This document shows positions 34,959 to 48,944 of a DNA stretch of 64,000 nucleotides, one piece after another. This stretch comes from Parietaria judaica (Eukaryota > Streptophyta > Magnoliopsida > Rosales > Urticaceae). The notes beneath the pieces are model-generated. The model was not told the origin of the DNA and ran no database searches. It saw only the letters and a list, made by a program, of their open reading frames with translations. The stretch's first letter is position 1, and each line of letters starts with the position of its first letter. The stretch spans positions 9,098,842-9,162,841 of the forward strand of contig OX940861.1 of NCBI GenBank assembly GCA_954871525.1, in the 5' to 3' direction. A program made the translations under genes and the position numbers.

Positions 34959-35602
34959 TAGAACCTCCATAAATTAATACTGTTGGGACCAGCAAAAAAT
35001 ATTATCTTATCGGATTATTAATTAACATGTAAATTAATAATTTATTAATTTATACATTAATGAAGAAAAAATTATTAATTAGCTATAATTATATAAACAT
35101 CTTACTAACAAAAAATTAATTCAATTTATTATATTGAGAATATTAAAGAATCAATATTAAGAATATCAAGAAAGATTATTATGATTTAAAGATTTTATTA
35201 GAGTACCAATGTCAGAAATATTAAAGAGCTCAATGATATTAAATAGGAATAACAATAGCATCTTAGAGTAGTGATAAGGGTTTTAGGGTACATGATTAGT
35301 GAATCATGTAATGTTATAGGGTACAATAGTTTCTATAGTAATAGCTTAATAAACAAATTACTATAGAATCATATTTTAAGAAGACTACATGATTAGTGAT
35401 GCAATGTTATCTTTTTGTTTAATGTTATTTCATAGCTATTTATGTTATATTTTATTTATAGTGATTTTATAATTATTTATGTAATTTTTTATATTGAATT
35501 ATTAATTTATATATCACTTGGGACTTATATACTTTCTACCGGACAAAAATATTATTTAATCGTGACTATTAATTTATCAAGTATTAATTTATAGAGGTTC
35601 TA
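34959..35602. mobile_element. Emigrant/Lemi1-like (pogo-type) MITE
   Basis: Both ends carry GAACCTCCATAAATTAATAC and its complement GTATTAATTTATAGAGGTTC, bounded by TA on each side. Just inside the left repeat is GTTGGGACCAGCAAAAAATATT; the right side has the matching ACCGGACAAAAATATT. This terminal layout and the TA duplication are those of the Arabidopsis Emigrant and related pogo-like elements. The interior is AT-rich with no transposase. Confidence 0.78.
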
Positions 35603-36722
35603 TTATATTATGTTTCTAAAACTAGTGGGTTTGGTTTATGGAACTAGAAAATAAACTAGCTAAAAAAAAATCAGTACTAAAAAAATCAGTACTCCAGTTT
35701 GATTTTTGTTTTCTTCCGCAAATAGTATGTCAAGCCGGAACGAATTACAAGTAATATAGAATTGTTATTATTTTATTATTTTAATTACTTTGATTATATT
35801 TATTTTTATTTTACAAAATAAACAATCTAAGTCATCGTGTATGCATGCATAGTGTGATTCTAAATATAATTAATATTTCTTTAGCAAACAAAACGTATTA
35901 TGGTCTAGAACAATACTCTACCAATTATATAGTAGTAGCATCACATAATTAATTGGTTTCAATCTTAGTTTATTATAATTTATAAACTATAATTATGCAC
36001 TGATAAATTAATTCCAAACTACCAGTCCTAAAAATGATTAATGGACCCAATTATGTAAGGGCCAGGGCAAGCCGATCTGTCTACGTTAATAAATCTAATT
36101 TATGTTTCTCTTTAAAGAATCTCTCGTCGTTTTCAAAATAATTATAGTATGATAATAATTAATAATTACAACACTGCTATAATTAAGACGACTTAAATAT
36201 GATTCTGTTACGTCGACATAGTTTCGTCCTCAGAATGAAGAATATATGATTTAGCGTTACACTATGAATTTAAGACTAGTTGATTATTAATTTATCAGTT
36301 AATCAGGTAAATATACGTTCTAAAAATATTAATATAATTTTTCTCTAATATTTAAAACTTTGCACGTCTTAAATTAATAGTTTTTATTCTATAGTTTTGT
36401 AGTTGTAATCATCATTTTAGTATACTTATAATTAAGTAAAATAAAAAAGCCATAAGATTTTAAAAGTGTATCTTTCGCTTTAGAAGAAATGAAAATAATT
36501 ATAATCATAAAAGCAGTTGCTAAAAAAAATGTTGGGACTGGAAATCGAATCCATGGCAATAACTTGGAGAAACAACTTTAATAGTTACAAGACTTCACTA
36601 CACTGTAATGACATTCAATTTACAAATGATATTACAAATGATATGTTTATTATTTATACATAATCTTATAGTAATATAAATAAAATTAAAATTAAAAGAA
36701 CAAGCTCGGATCAAGTGGGGGC
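35603..36722. other. AT-rich intergenic DNA
   Basis: No gene supported. The last about 20 bases (CAAGCTCGGATCAAGTGGGGGC) are the polypurine tract of the LTR that follows. Confidence 0.5.
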
Positions 36723-37331
36723 TGTTGGGTTTTTCGTTGACTTTTCTCGATGTCGGGGTGCGGAATAACCCGAGAAGTCATCGAAACAATAAGATCTAGA
36801 TTAAATACGATAATCAAGATAGAGATTCGAGTGTTACTAAAAATTGGTACTTTTGCCAACTGTACCAATAAATGCCGATTTGGGTTCTGTGGCGTGTTCG
36901 GGATTCGGATCTTAGCCTCACAATTGCGAAGCCTCTAGCTCGTCCACCACGTCGCTACGGGAACGTCTCTAAGACCTGAAATCCTCCTCGATGAACAGCT
37001 AGGTTAATCTCGAGGATTGAAAGACGAACCGACGGGAGCACGGGAGGGGGAATTCGGCCTCTAGGGTTTTGGCTAGAGGGGGTTCGAATTCTTTTCTTTC
37101 TCTGATATGTGGCATTCGAATTTTGGCCTCCCTGTGTGGTTTAAATAGTTCACAGGGTATAATGACCTAATGGGCTTTTGGGCCCAGTGACAGGGTTAAA
37201 GCCCATTAGGTCATAATTAATTATTACTAATTAATTACCGGGACTGCCATAAATTCCGTTACCTTAATTGTGGTCGGGTCGGACCCGAAAAGTCCAACGA
37301 ATTCAAATTCCGGTTTCGAGCATTTCCTACA
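36723..37331 (+). mobile_element. LTR remnant with adjacent polypurine tract
   Basis: Starts TGTTGGGTTTTTCG immediately after AAGTGGGGGC, a typical polypurine tract before a 3' LTR, and ends ATTTCCTACA. The interior has a promoter-like stretch (GGTTTAAATAG at about 37138) and a transcript-like GC-rich part. The internal region and other LTR are absent, so only the 3' end of an LTR retrotransposon is left. Confidence 0.6.
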
Positions 37332-37379
37332 GGGCGGCCGTCCTCGCTCCGCCCCTCTTAGCTCCACCCCTATATATAA

Positions 37380-37411
<32 letters not shown>

Positions 37412-40400
37412 TTATATTTATTTGAGAGTTGAGTTGATTGAGACTCCTGTTTTAGATACCCCGATTTATCTTCGAGATGCCTTTGATATTTAAATTTTTT
37501 GATTTATCTGGAACTTTTTTGCAGTAGCAGTATCCTTTTTACCAAAACAAAAAAGAGAGAAAGAGAGAATATAGATGGAAAATTGACGAAAATGGAAGAA
37601 GAAGAGAGAAAATAATATATACGAGTCATATTCTCATTAAATATTATATATAATTTATATTAAATTATATTTTTTTTTTTGACATAAAAAAATAATTGCA
37701 ACTTATATTTACATAAATAAATAAAAATAACAATTGTAACTCACATTCTTAAAAAAAAAACCGTCGGTAAACTCGTCGGTTTGTGGTTTTAAAATTTGAC
37801 CGGCAATTTTAGTTGTCGATATATATTTTTTTTTCTTAAAAAATTTATCGATAAACTTATTATCCGTCGGAATAACAATAAAATAGAGTCTGCGGTTTTT
37901 CACCGATATCAGTATTGAAAACCTTGATTGAGTTGAGACCATGCCATAATATTATTTGAAACTAAATAATGATTGACGATCACTTCTATTCAATGTATAG
38001 GTAGAGTATTATTATGTACCTACCATCATTAATCGGACTAATTAAAGTTAGGGGCTTATAAATGGAAGCGTGTAGTGTTGCTTTCCTTACATGAAACCAT
38101 AAGAATAAAATAAGTGACATATAGTTCTTCAATTAATATCAAAAAGCGAATTTACACCGTTCGTGTGTTAATCATCATTGAAGGGAAGTGTAGTTTAAGA
38201 CTTTAAAGATAATATTAATTTAGCTCAACAGCCCCTACACTTTAGTCGTATGTGCAAATATTAATTTTGCAAATATTTAGTCAAAATTTTGATAGCAACA
38301 CCACTGATCTTACCAAAAACAAAACACACATTTGTCACCGAGGACGGACTCAACTCACAAAAAAAATAAAAAAAAAATCACGAGCCAAGGACATCAAACA
38401 ATCATATATATATATATATATATATGATTAATGTCTTAGCAAAATTATGTATATTTAAATTTCATAAAATCTTGGGCAAGTTTTTTTTTGCTCAATCCCT
38501 CCAAAATTATTGAGCTATTGTCACGCATTTGTGTAAAATGAAAGAATAAATATTAAGTGTAACTTGTGACAACAAAGTGTATTTTATAAATCATATTATT
38601 ATTCTCTAATTCTATAAAAAAAATTCATAATAATTATTCAAGATCCGGGTCTTATATTGTTTCTGTTTTTACAATAATTACACTAATATAAATTTGTATT
38701 TTGGTTTTGTTTTGTGTATAATGACAAAAAAATCATTGAATAAGTCATGTATTGCACATGAGTTAGAATTTCAATTATTTTACTAATTCATATGTATAAG
38801 AGGTATTGGTGCTATAAATTTATACCATAAGAATTTATTTTTACGCGTTACATATTATAGTTTATACTTTAAAAGAATAAGAGTATTGGTGCTATAAATC
38901 AAAGTTAAAATGAAAAAATACACGGCAAAGTACTCTAAATTCTAAAATATATTGTTAACTAATAAATTAATCAATAATCAAACTAAAAAATAAAAATAAA
39001 TTCCAGGCAGAAAGATTGAGAGCGATCACGCTTGGGGCACGCGTTGATCATCTGTGGGCCTGTTGACATGGTCCATTCGATTGTGTATATTATTCCGACT
39101 ATAGCAAATTATAAGAGCGAATTCAAAATTAAAAGTATATATTATATAATAATATAAAAGATTAAAATCGAACTAATATTGGTGAGTTGTGGCTAAGTTT
39201 ATATATAAATTGGAGAAGAAACTATATTTTAGTATGAACTAATTTTCTCAATATCAGTGTTCAGACTTCAGAGAGCTCTATGATATGATTCACAAATATT
39301 TTTCCAACAAACAAAATCTCATCACTTTTGGAGGGTAAGATCTTAATTAGTGGTTTTGTTATTTTTTATATTAAAGCGACACATTGCTCCAAAAAATTAA
39401 AAGAAAAGGAGTAAAGAAGAGAAGACAGCATCACTGTTATCATTTATGGATTAAAGAAACATATAATTATAATTTATAACATCAATATTAATATATAAAC
39501 AAAATTAATACTAGTTTGTTGCTTGTTGCTCAATACTCACAAGCCAAACTCTTTTAAACCAACAAACATGATTAATACTAGAGAAGACCATGCCGGACCG
39601 GCAACCCGCGATCGGGCCTACCCGTCCAGTCTTTTTAGTGGGCTCAGACGATTTTGCCTTCGAGATGGACTTGAGCAATGGTTACCCGTCTCGACGAACT
39701 AGGGAACCACCTCCAATTTTTTCAATTCAAACGATTTATTAAAAAAAAAAATAGCGGATGCAAACGCGATGTGTGCGTGCGCCGCCCGTGCAAACGCAAG
39801 TTAATACTATTATTTAAATAATTTCTATATAATAAATATAACAATTTCCTTTGATGCTCTATCTTCTTTACAAAAAGTTGACAGTTTTCACTTTTTCTTT
39901 TGCCACCCAATTATGCAAAAAGCTCTAGTTCTGGAATTAGAAATATAGATCACAAAAATCACCCAATCCCTGATAAACGGTTACTATATTAATTTGGAAT
40001 CTGAAGGTCAGTACCGCATAAAGCTCATTTAATAGAGTAAAGAAATGTGTAAATTAATAATAAACTTTGAGTTCATAATGTGGGTAAATAAAGCAAGTAA
40101 ACAAGGCGCATTAAAAATGCTAAAAAGTTTAGTTAATAAGAAAAAAAAAAGAGGAAAAGCATGCGTAGAAGAGTGATAATGATCATCTCCTTCTTTTTAG
40201 ATGAAAAGCAACCACACAACACAAATAAAAGGTTTGGTGTTAAGGAAGCCGAGAAGGCCAATCATGCTTCCTTCCTTTGCTGTTTGATGCAAACTCCTCT
40301 TAACCCATACAGCCTCAACAATCATTCTACTTGAATTTATAACTATATAACTATATATATATAGAGAGAGAGAGAGAAAGAGAAAATTGGCATTCCATTG

Positions 40401-43400
40401 AGAAAAAAGTTTCTCCATTACCAACATTATTAACAAGAAAACCCAAAATTTTCCATCATTGTATAATTTGCTACTTCATTAAATTTAGTTTATTTGCATT
40501 TCATAAATACTAGTAAAAAAAGCTAATTGTACATGGGAACGGGTAGATATTGGAAGGTCCGAGTAAGCGTAAAGCGAGCAAGGCCGGAAATTTATCTAAA
40601 TTAAGAAAAGCATATAAAATTTGGAGGGCCAATGTGACGTCTTTATAAACACACAATATTTACTACAATTAACATTGTGTTTATTCTTATTTTGGTTCAT
40701 GTAAGGCTGGCCCAACTCACACGACATTTAGCTAGCCCATGACCCGGGGCTCTTAAAAATATAAATTTATATTAATAATTTTTTTCTATAAAAAGATAAT
40801 ATTATACCAAACTAATGCCCTATTATTTTTAAGAAAGTCTAATAATATATATTTTTTCGCGACTCCTAAATTTATTAGGCCGGGGCCGGGCATGCATAAA
40901 TATTTGTATGCTCGATTAGATCTCAATGCACGTCGTATCTCATGCAAAGAATTCGATGGAATAAAATTCTAACTAATCTAATTTGTTATCTCATTGGCTA
41001 TCTGAATTTTTATCGTTTTAATAGAAGATCAAAATAAATAAAAAATAGGGCCTCAAACGATAACGTCCCTTCACCAAAACACACAAGTCCAACAACAAAT
41101 GATTTACACTACACTTATGTGCGCGAGTTTGCAGCTTTTCAAGTCTAAGATTTGCCTGCTAAATCTTCGTTGGTCAGTTTGTGGCGTAATTTGAGTTGTG
41201 GGAGAGTCAAGATTATCGTAATCATTTTTTTATGCCGATTCTCTTACTAGCATATCATTAGAAACAACCCAAAATGCATGTGTCGAGCTAGAAACGAACA
41301 TTATCTTATACATATCATGTCCAACTCTAACATAGCACATAGCATTAGCCATTCATCATCATAGATCTCCTCTCCTCCGTAAATCACGACCACAATAGCA
41401 TACTCCTCTTTTCGTGCGTACTATACACGTATAAATATAGTAAACTTATGTTTTATCTCCAATTACCCATAAACATAAAAAAAAAAAAAAGGCCTTTATT
41501 CCTACACGAGTGGTTAAATTAGGCCCAAATAGCACTGGGCCCAAAACAGCTTAAGAGTGTGCTCAATAGCCCACTATAATAGTATCCGAGAAGGGCCCAT
41601 TCTTAATTGGATCGAAATTCGAAATTGTGTTGTGGTCGATTATGCGAGCAAACTTCACTTTTAGTTTACAGCTTTACTTTCAAAGGCCTCATCTTTGACC
41701 CAAAAAGAAAAAAAGCGGAAATTAAAAGGATTTTGATCCGTATGATGAGTTATGACTCTTATGAGTATGACAAAACTAAATAATTATCCTTATGAATCTG
41801 CAGTATTTAATTTACTATCTAACTCCATTAATACATTAGGCAGATAGGATCTGTAGGGTCCCCGAAATATATGTATTGCAGTCTGCAGATATATATATTT
41901 ATTATTATTATTTTGAAACACTAGAACACATTAATTACATTTACACTCATTTTCAAGCTGAATTAAAATTTGCAAATCGCAAACCACCCGCAAACTTAAT
42001 TTCCGGGTACACGAGAGTTGCACAAGTACACTGAAAAGTTTTTTTTTTTTTTTTTAATTTTTTTATAGAAAAATCGCTATCATCCAATTTTATTGGTATA
42101 CCGCAAATCTCATAAGATTTTTCGTGCAAAATTACAAATGATTCAATATCAAAATAATAAAAACAATATGGGATTTAGTGAGTATCGGATTTGAGGGATA
42201 AAGATGAAGAAAATGTTACCAAGTTTGCTTGGCCGCCTAGAGGTAACTCCACTACATAACTCTCCAAAATGTTACAGGTTCAAACTTCATGGATGCAAAT
42301 GTGTGTCTGGCCAATAGTGTTACCTGTTTTCACAAAGAATATCTTGTAATGCGAGAGTGTATTTTCACCTTGGTCAATAATGTCACTAATATTTAATTAT
42401 AAAAAAAATGAAAAAACGTTGAAAATGTATATATTCGTACACCAAACTCTTTATCGGAGTAACAATGAACCGGAGCGGTACAAGGCACGGCCATTTGTGG
42501 GCCAGTGTTCCACATCTTTCATTTAACTGTAAAAAAACCTGCCTCCAATAACGCCGTGAGGTCCGCCGTTGACATGGTTCTTACGTATTATCCTGGATAT
42601 TTTAAGAAGTAACTAATCAATTCATAATAATATAGGCTTTTTTATATGCTGCACTTGCAAGTTGCAAGAACACCTAATTTAACCCAACTGTACTGTATCT
42701 ATATCAGCATAGAGAACAGGTCTAATTCTAACATGCTATATGGTCTAATTAATCTAAAGAGTCATATATATATATAATTATATATGTGTATAGCTAAAAG
42801 AAGATAAAAGTGATAGAAAAGAAGAATGCTCAGAAATAAGAGAGCAGACAGAGCGATAGCCACCAGGCACGGCGGTAACGGGACCGTCACAGGAGAGAGA
42901 GATGCCACGTAAGCAGGACAAGAAAGTCAGTGGGCAAAGATTCTGAGTTAGATACGGGACATTGACAGCTCCTTCTGCTTGCTATTTTTCGCATTGAAGG
43001 CCCATGGGCCCCACGGCCCACTCAGAGACAAACCTTCTTTATCTTTGCCTCCAAAACTATTTTTTATTCATTATTAATTTTCATCAATACTTATTTCTCA
43101 TTTGTTATATATAATTATATATGTATATATATACTAAACTATATAGTATATATATACTACTAGTTGTTATATTTAGGTGATTTAATTAAATATGAAACCC
43201 TAAGAGTTTAACATGTTGCAATAAATTTATAATAAAATTATTTTCCGAAACCCCGTGATTTTTTTTATTTATTTTCTCAATGTCAAACACAAAAGAGTGT
43301 GAAGTTTCATTCAGACTACTACTTTAATAGTTGACTTCTTACTTTTCTTTTCATATATAAAAAGAATAGTTATTTTTGTTGTCTGATATCCTTTTTTTTA

Positions 43401-44912
43401 TAGATAATAAAAAGAATCCTATTTTCTTAGAGAGAACTAGAGATTTATCACTTGTATAAGGTAATGCAATAATAAAAAAAATAAAAATGGACAAGATCTA
43501 TTATTTAACTAAATGTCGTTGAATTTTAGTAACTGTGATAATTATCAGCATTTAATAACACGTAAAGAATAGAAGAAGATAATTTGTCCTAGTAGAGTCA
43601 CAAAAGACTTTTTTTTTTTTTTCACCGTGTTTGCAATTTGTATTGACATAATTAGAGTCCGAGAAGATAGATACAAAAGACAAAAACAATTGAAAAATGA
43701 ACGACATGCAAAAATGCAATAGAGAAAAAAATTATTGCAATAAATGTTATTAAACAACAATTCAATGTCGCTCAGAGTTTTGCAGAAATAAATAGCAATA
43801 AAAAAATTGTGTACGTACTGATGGGACCCTTCTAAATTATACATCCCTACTTTTTTTTACTATTCAATCAGTTATACTCCTTGGATTTTTATTTGTTTAT
43901 TTCTGTTTTTATTATAGTCTGATTTTGCAGCGAGTCAGTGACGCAGATTAAATAAATAAACTGTGATAAAAATTAATAAACCGGACAGTTCTGAATTTTC
44001 TGTCCTTAGAAATATCTCTAGATATATTTTGATCATAGTTAATTTTAAATTTTAAAACTTAAGAAAATATTTAATGTATAATCCATAATCTATCAACGCT
44101 TTAGTTGTAAGTTGCACATGTCAGATTATCATTAACATTATAATTATCAGGTCAATGAATTGAAAGAGTCATCATTGATATATAATCTCATAAATAAATT
44201 ACTGCATAACTCATGCAATACCGAAACAAATGAACATGCATGAGCTATGCAATAGATTACCGTAATAGATACATATTATAAGAGCTCTGCAATGATGAAG
44301 ACCGGAGATCTATCAACACTTCAGTTGTAAGATACATAAATGGTCTTCATCATTGACTTTATAATTAATCAACTGTAGTTGCACGATATTGCTTGCAAGA
44401 ACTATGTACGGTACCGTACATATAACCCTAACGGAACGAGCAATTGTGTGCCAGTAATCTAATGGAGTCACAATCTTCCTCATTCTTAAGTAGATCCTCG
44501 AGTTACTAGTTGCTGGTGTTATCGATTTCCGCCAGTAAGTATGCTATATAAGAATGATATATTGATTTGTTCTGGTACTTTATTGCATGAGGTATGCAAT
44601 AGTTTATTAAAAAACTAACAAATTGACCCATGCTTGTAGTATTTAAAATTTGACGATTTACTACTGCTATGTTTCAAGGTTTTCATTATATATAGCTGTT
44701 AGCGGAGTTCTCTAAAAAAACCTTATTTTAAATTGGGGCCTTGAGCAACCGCTTAACTCGTCCATAGGATGGGCCGACCCTGTTTAGCTTTAGTTCATAA
44801 GGTCTTGAATTCACCGAGGAGTATATATGAAATAAATTTACAAATTAAATTGAAATAGCAACATAGTATGGAAAAAGAATATACTGACGGACATTTTACT
44901 TGACGAGGAAAA
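37332..44912. other. Long gene-poor AT-rich region
   Basis: No supported gene in about 7.6 kb. Contents: (TA)n tracts near 37389-37413 and 38405-38424, many homopolymer A or T runs, a GC-richer scrap at 39586-39715, a patch rich in GAGAGA at 42830-42960 and a 14-bp-stem hairpin at 44290-44355. It probably consists mainly of decayed transposons. Confidence 0.55.
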
Positions 44913-45457
44913 TGTGAGCTTAAGCTTGACTTAGTCCGGGTGACGACCAGAACCCAGGACGGGCAGAAACACTTGCGAGGAGTCAGCCCGGGTACCGACC
45001 AGAACAGAAGACGGACAACTGTTCAGCCCAGCTCGGGTGAACACGAGCAGAACATCCGGATAGAAGGCAAGCCCGGCCAGAGGCAGACGAGCAGGCCAGC
45101 TCGGGGACAGAGAGACTGTCTGGGCAGGAAAAGGAAACTCTACCCAGAAAGGAAGACGCGTAACTTGAGGAGCAAGCAAATCAAGTCAAAGATTCGGCGA
45201 GATTATTTAGGGTAGTTTCCTGATTTTGTGCGATTTGGTTAGCTAGGGTTTCGCCTATGTGAGGCAATAAATATACCTAGCATGTACACTTTGTAAAGTG
45301 TAGAGTCCATTAGAATTTTGAGTTTATCTTCTTGTATTGCCTTCGATTATTAATCAAGAGAATTCCTTCTCCCAAAAGTTTGTGTCCTTTATTTTTCTGT
45401 TCGATTTCTTTTGGTGTTATTCGTGTTCTTTGCAGATCCGTGAATTGGGATCCAACA
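44913..45457 (+). repeat. 5' LTR of the copia element
   Basis: 545 bp. Promoter end of the element. At 45265-45273 it reads CAATAAATA where the 3' LTR has CTATAAATA. Confidence 0.96.
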
Positions 45458-45459
45458 AG

Positions 45460-45471
45460 TGGTATCAGAGC
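45460..45471 (+). promoter_or_regulatory. Primer-binding site (initiator tRNA-Met)
   Basis: TGGTATCAGAGC, complementary to the 3' end of plant initiator tRNA-Met, two bases after the LTR. Standard for copia elements. Confidence 0.93.
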
Positions 45472-45485
45472 TTCAATCGAAGAAC

Positions 45486-46274
45486 ATGTCTTCATCATCA
45501 GAGTCACCGATGGAAAGAGCTTTGGTCGCGCCGAAACCAGACACCAGAGAAGGCACAGTTACACTCCATTACCCCATGCTCACGAAGAGCAATTACGCCG
45601 TGTGGGCGTTGAAGATGAGGGTGAATCTGCAGGCGCAGGGAGTATGGGAGGCCGTAGAGAACGGCGGTGTCGAAGGGCGCAAGGAAAGAATGGCTCTAGC
45701 CGCTATCTACCAAGCAGTTCCGGAAGAAGTTCTTCTCATGCTTGCCGAGAAAGATTCCGCGAAGGAAGCATGGAAAACTCTTCAGACCATGCACATGGGC
45801 GCAGATCGCGTCAAGGAGGCAAAGGTCCAGACCTTGAAGAGTGAGTTCGAGGTCATGAGAATGAGGGAGAGCGAATCAATTGATGATTTCGCTATTTGGC
45901 TCACGTCCATTGTGACCGGCATACGCTCGCTGGGAGACAAGGTGGAGGAGACCACCGTCGTCAAGAATTTTCTCCGAGCAGTGCCTCACAGGTACATGCA
46001 GATCGTGACATCGATCGAGCAGTTCGGCGATCTCAAGACCATGTCGGTCGAGGAGGTCGTTGGTCGTCTCAAGGCCCACGAAGAGAGACTTCGGGGTTAC
46101 GGTGACAAAGACGAGGAGAAGAACCTCCTGCTCACGCATGAAGAGTGGACGGCCAGACAGCGGAAAACCGGGGGAGCCGAGTTTTCTACAAGACCCTCAG
46201 GTCGGAACAACTTTGGTGGAGAAGTCCGAGGACGCGGACAAGGTCGTGGACGAGGTCGAGGTCGGGACATGTGA
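45486..46274 (+). pseudogene. Copia gag, cut short before the zinc knuckle
   Basis: The start at 45486 is the first ATG after the primer-binding site. The product has the UBN2/gag_polypeptide pattern: LTKSNYAVWALKM near residue 35, then AWKTLQTMHMG, an SEFEVMRMRESESIDDF helix and an RG-rich tail (GRGQGRGRGRGR). A TGA at 46272-46274 ends the frame, and the same frame continues beyond it into [12 protein letters not shown] sequence and the CCHC knuckle, which in copia elements belongs to the gag end of one polyprotein. TGA is one C-to-T change from CGA. Confidence 0.85.
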
Positions 46275-48944
46275 GGTCGCGGCAGTGGATCTACCCGTCA
46301 GGAAGGCACGACCAGGAGAGACAAGAGCACAGTGAAGTGCTACAATTGTCAGAAGCTTGGGCACTTTGCATCTGAGTGCCGAAGCAGGAACCAGGGCGAA
46401 GAGGCGAATCTAGCAAGATTCCCAGACGACCAGCCGGCATTGTTGTTTGCCGAGCAGGAAATGCACCTGGACGAACAGAATGGCGAGTGTGACGCCAAGG
46501 CCCGGGCAGAAGTGATCAGTGTGCCGATCAGCCCAGAGGCCGAGCAGACCTGTCCGGAGGAGACCAGCGAGAAGGTTTTCCTCATCGAGGATAAGGTTAT
46601 TGCAAACCTCCTCGTAGACGGAGAGAAGAAGGTCAGTACCGACATATGGTACTTAGACAACGGAGCTAGCAACCACATGACTAGGGACCGAGCTAAGTTT
46701 GAAGAGCTCGATGAGAAGATCACGGGTAGCGTGAAATTCGGCGACGGATCAGTCGTAGAGATCAGAGGCAGAGGGTCGATCCTGTTTGAGTGCAAGAATG
46801 GCGACCAGCGTCTGATGACCCAGGTGTATTTCATCCCGAAGTTGAAAAGCAACATCATCAGTCTAGGACAGATGACTGAGATCGGGAACACGGTGTTGCT
46901 GCAAGGGTCCTACCTGAAGATGTGGACCAAGGAAGGAGAGCTGTTGATGAAGGTGGAGCGAACACCCAACAGACTCTACAAGATTCTCCTGAAGACATGC
47001 CAGCCCGTCTGTCTTATGGCATCGATGCCAGACCCGGCTTGGCTATGGCACGCACGGCTCGGACACGTAAATTTTCATGCGCTCAAGATGATGGGCGAGA
47101 AGAAGATGGCCTTCGGGGTTCCCATGATAGAACACCCCGACCAGCTATGTGAGTGCTGCATGATCGCAAAGCAGGCGAGGATACCGTTTCCGATCAAGGC
47201 CAGGTTCCGAGCAGAGAAACCCTTACAGTTGGTGCACGCAGATCTATGTGGTCCAGTCACCCCAGCAACTTTGGCAGGTAACAAGTACTTTCTTTTACTT
47301 GTTGATGATTACAGTCGCTGGATGTGGGTTTATATGCTTAAGGAGAAAAGTGGAGCCTTTGAGGTCTTCAAGAAGTTCAAGAAGATCGTGGAGAATGGCT
47401 CGGTGCAGAGGTTAAAGGTCTTGCGTACAGACCGAGGAGGAGAATTCACTTCCCAGCAGTTCGGAGAGTTCTGCGACCAGGAAGGAATTCAGCGTCACAT
47501 GTCCGCACCCCACACACCCCAACAGAATGGCGTGGTGGAAAGACGAAACCGGACTGTGATGAACACAGCGAGGAGCTTGCTCAAGAGCATGCAAGTTCCA
47601 GCCCGGTTTTGGGCAGAAGCAGTAAGACATGCGGTCTACCTGCTCAATCGTCTGCCGACCAAAGCGCTAAGAGAGCGTACCCCCTACCAGGCGTGGAAAG
47701 GGAAGAAACCCCACTTAGAACATTTGAAAGTGTTCGGGTGCACCGCACACGTGAAGATTGCGGGGCCACATCTCAAGAAGCTGGACGACCGGAGTCAGAA
47801 AATGGTGTACCTTGGCGTTGAAGAAGGAAGCAAGGCACACAGACTCTACGATCCACGACGCGACAGACTCCAAGTGAGCAGAGATGCTGTGTTCGAAGAG
47901 GAGATGAAGTGGGATTGGCGCGACGAGAAGGGAGAACCCGAGCAGAACTCAGTGGAGTTCATTGTCGAAGACGACCAGGATGTTGCCGAGCAGGAGCAGC
48001 CCGGAACACCCAGCTCGGAAACAGTCTTGCCAGAAACGAGGGAACCCAGCCCGGGAGAGAGCACCCCGGATACACCCAGGACACCAAGTCCGAGCAGGAC
48101 CAGCCCGTCCAGCTCGGGAGATTCCTCCATAAAAGACGGCCCAAGAGGATTCCGACCTCTAGCAGACGTCTACGATCAGACTCAAGAAGTGGAGATGAGC
48201 CTGGAGGAACTTTCTTTGTTGTGTGCAGAAGAACCAGCCAGCTTCCAGGAGGCAACAGCCGAGCAGGAGTGGCAGGAAGCAATGAAGAAGGAGATGGAGT
48301 CCATTGAGAAGAACAGGACATGGGAGCTTACCGACCTGCCCAAAGGTCATAATCCCATCGGCCTGAAGTGGGTGTATAAGCTGAAGAAGGACACTGAGGG
48401 GAATGTCCTTAAGCACAAGGCAAGGCTGGTAGCTAAAGGCTACGTGCAGAGGAAAGGCATAGACTTTGAGGAAGTCTTTGCTCCAGTAGCAAGACTGGAC
48501 ACGATCAGACTCATCCTAGCCCTAGCAGCGCATCGAGGATGGGAAATTCACCATCTGGATGTCAAATCGGCATTCCTAAACGGTGACCTCGAAGAAGAAG
48601 TGTACGTCAAGCAACCAGAGGGGTTAGGCGTCACGGGCAAAGAGCAGAAGGTGTACAAGCTATCCAAGGCCTTATACGGGTTGAGACAAGCGCCAAGAGC
48701 GTGGAACATCCGCCTTGACAAGAGCTTGAAGAATCTTGGATTCACAAAGTGCTTGAGCGAGCAGGCAGTCTACACCAGGAGTACCGGGCAGGAAACTCTG
48801 ATCGTGGGAGTGTATGTGGACGACCTGATCGTCACAGGATCCAGCGCAGGAGGCGTAGATGGGTTCAAGCAGCAGATGATGGCCGAATTCGAGATGAGTG
48901 ACCTCGGATTACTTTCGTACTACCTTGGTCTAGAGGTGGAATAG
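46275..48944 (+). pseudogene. Copia pol: zinc knuckle, protease, integrase, reverse transcriptase
   Basis: Open from the gag stop to a TAG at 48942-48944. Counting from the ATG at 46332: CCHC knuckle [14 protein letters not shown] (3-16); protease LDNGAS (108-113); integrase HHCC (H240, H245, C273, C276) and DDE residues D303, D367 and E403, with 35 residues between the last two; the linker rich in P/S/E; reverse transcriptase from about 640 ([18 protein letters not shown]) to the YVDD catalytic box (828-831). The frame stops at YYLGLEVE, in the middle of the RT connection, where copia polyproteins continue. All catalytic residues I can check are present. Confidence 0.9.

Noticed and set aside
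40197..40436. 79-codon ORF on the minus strand
   Set aside because: No domain and AT-driven; the small inverted repeat AAGGAAGC...GCTTCCTT inside it is too short to call a miRNA precursor.
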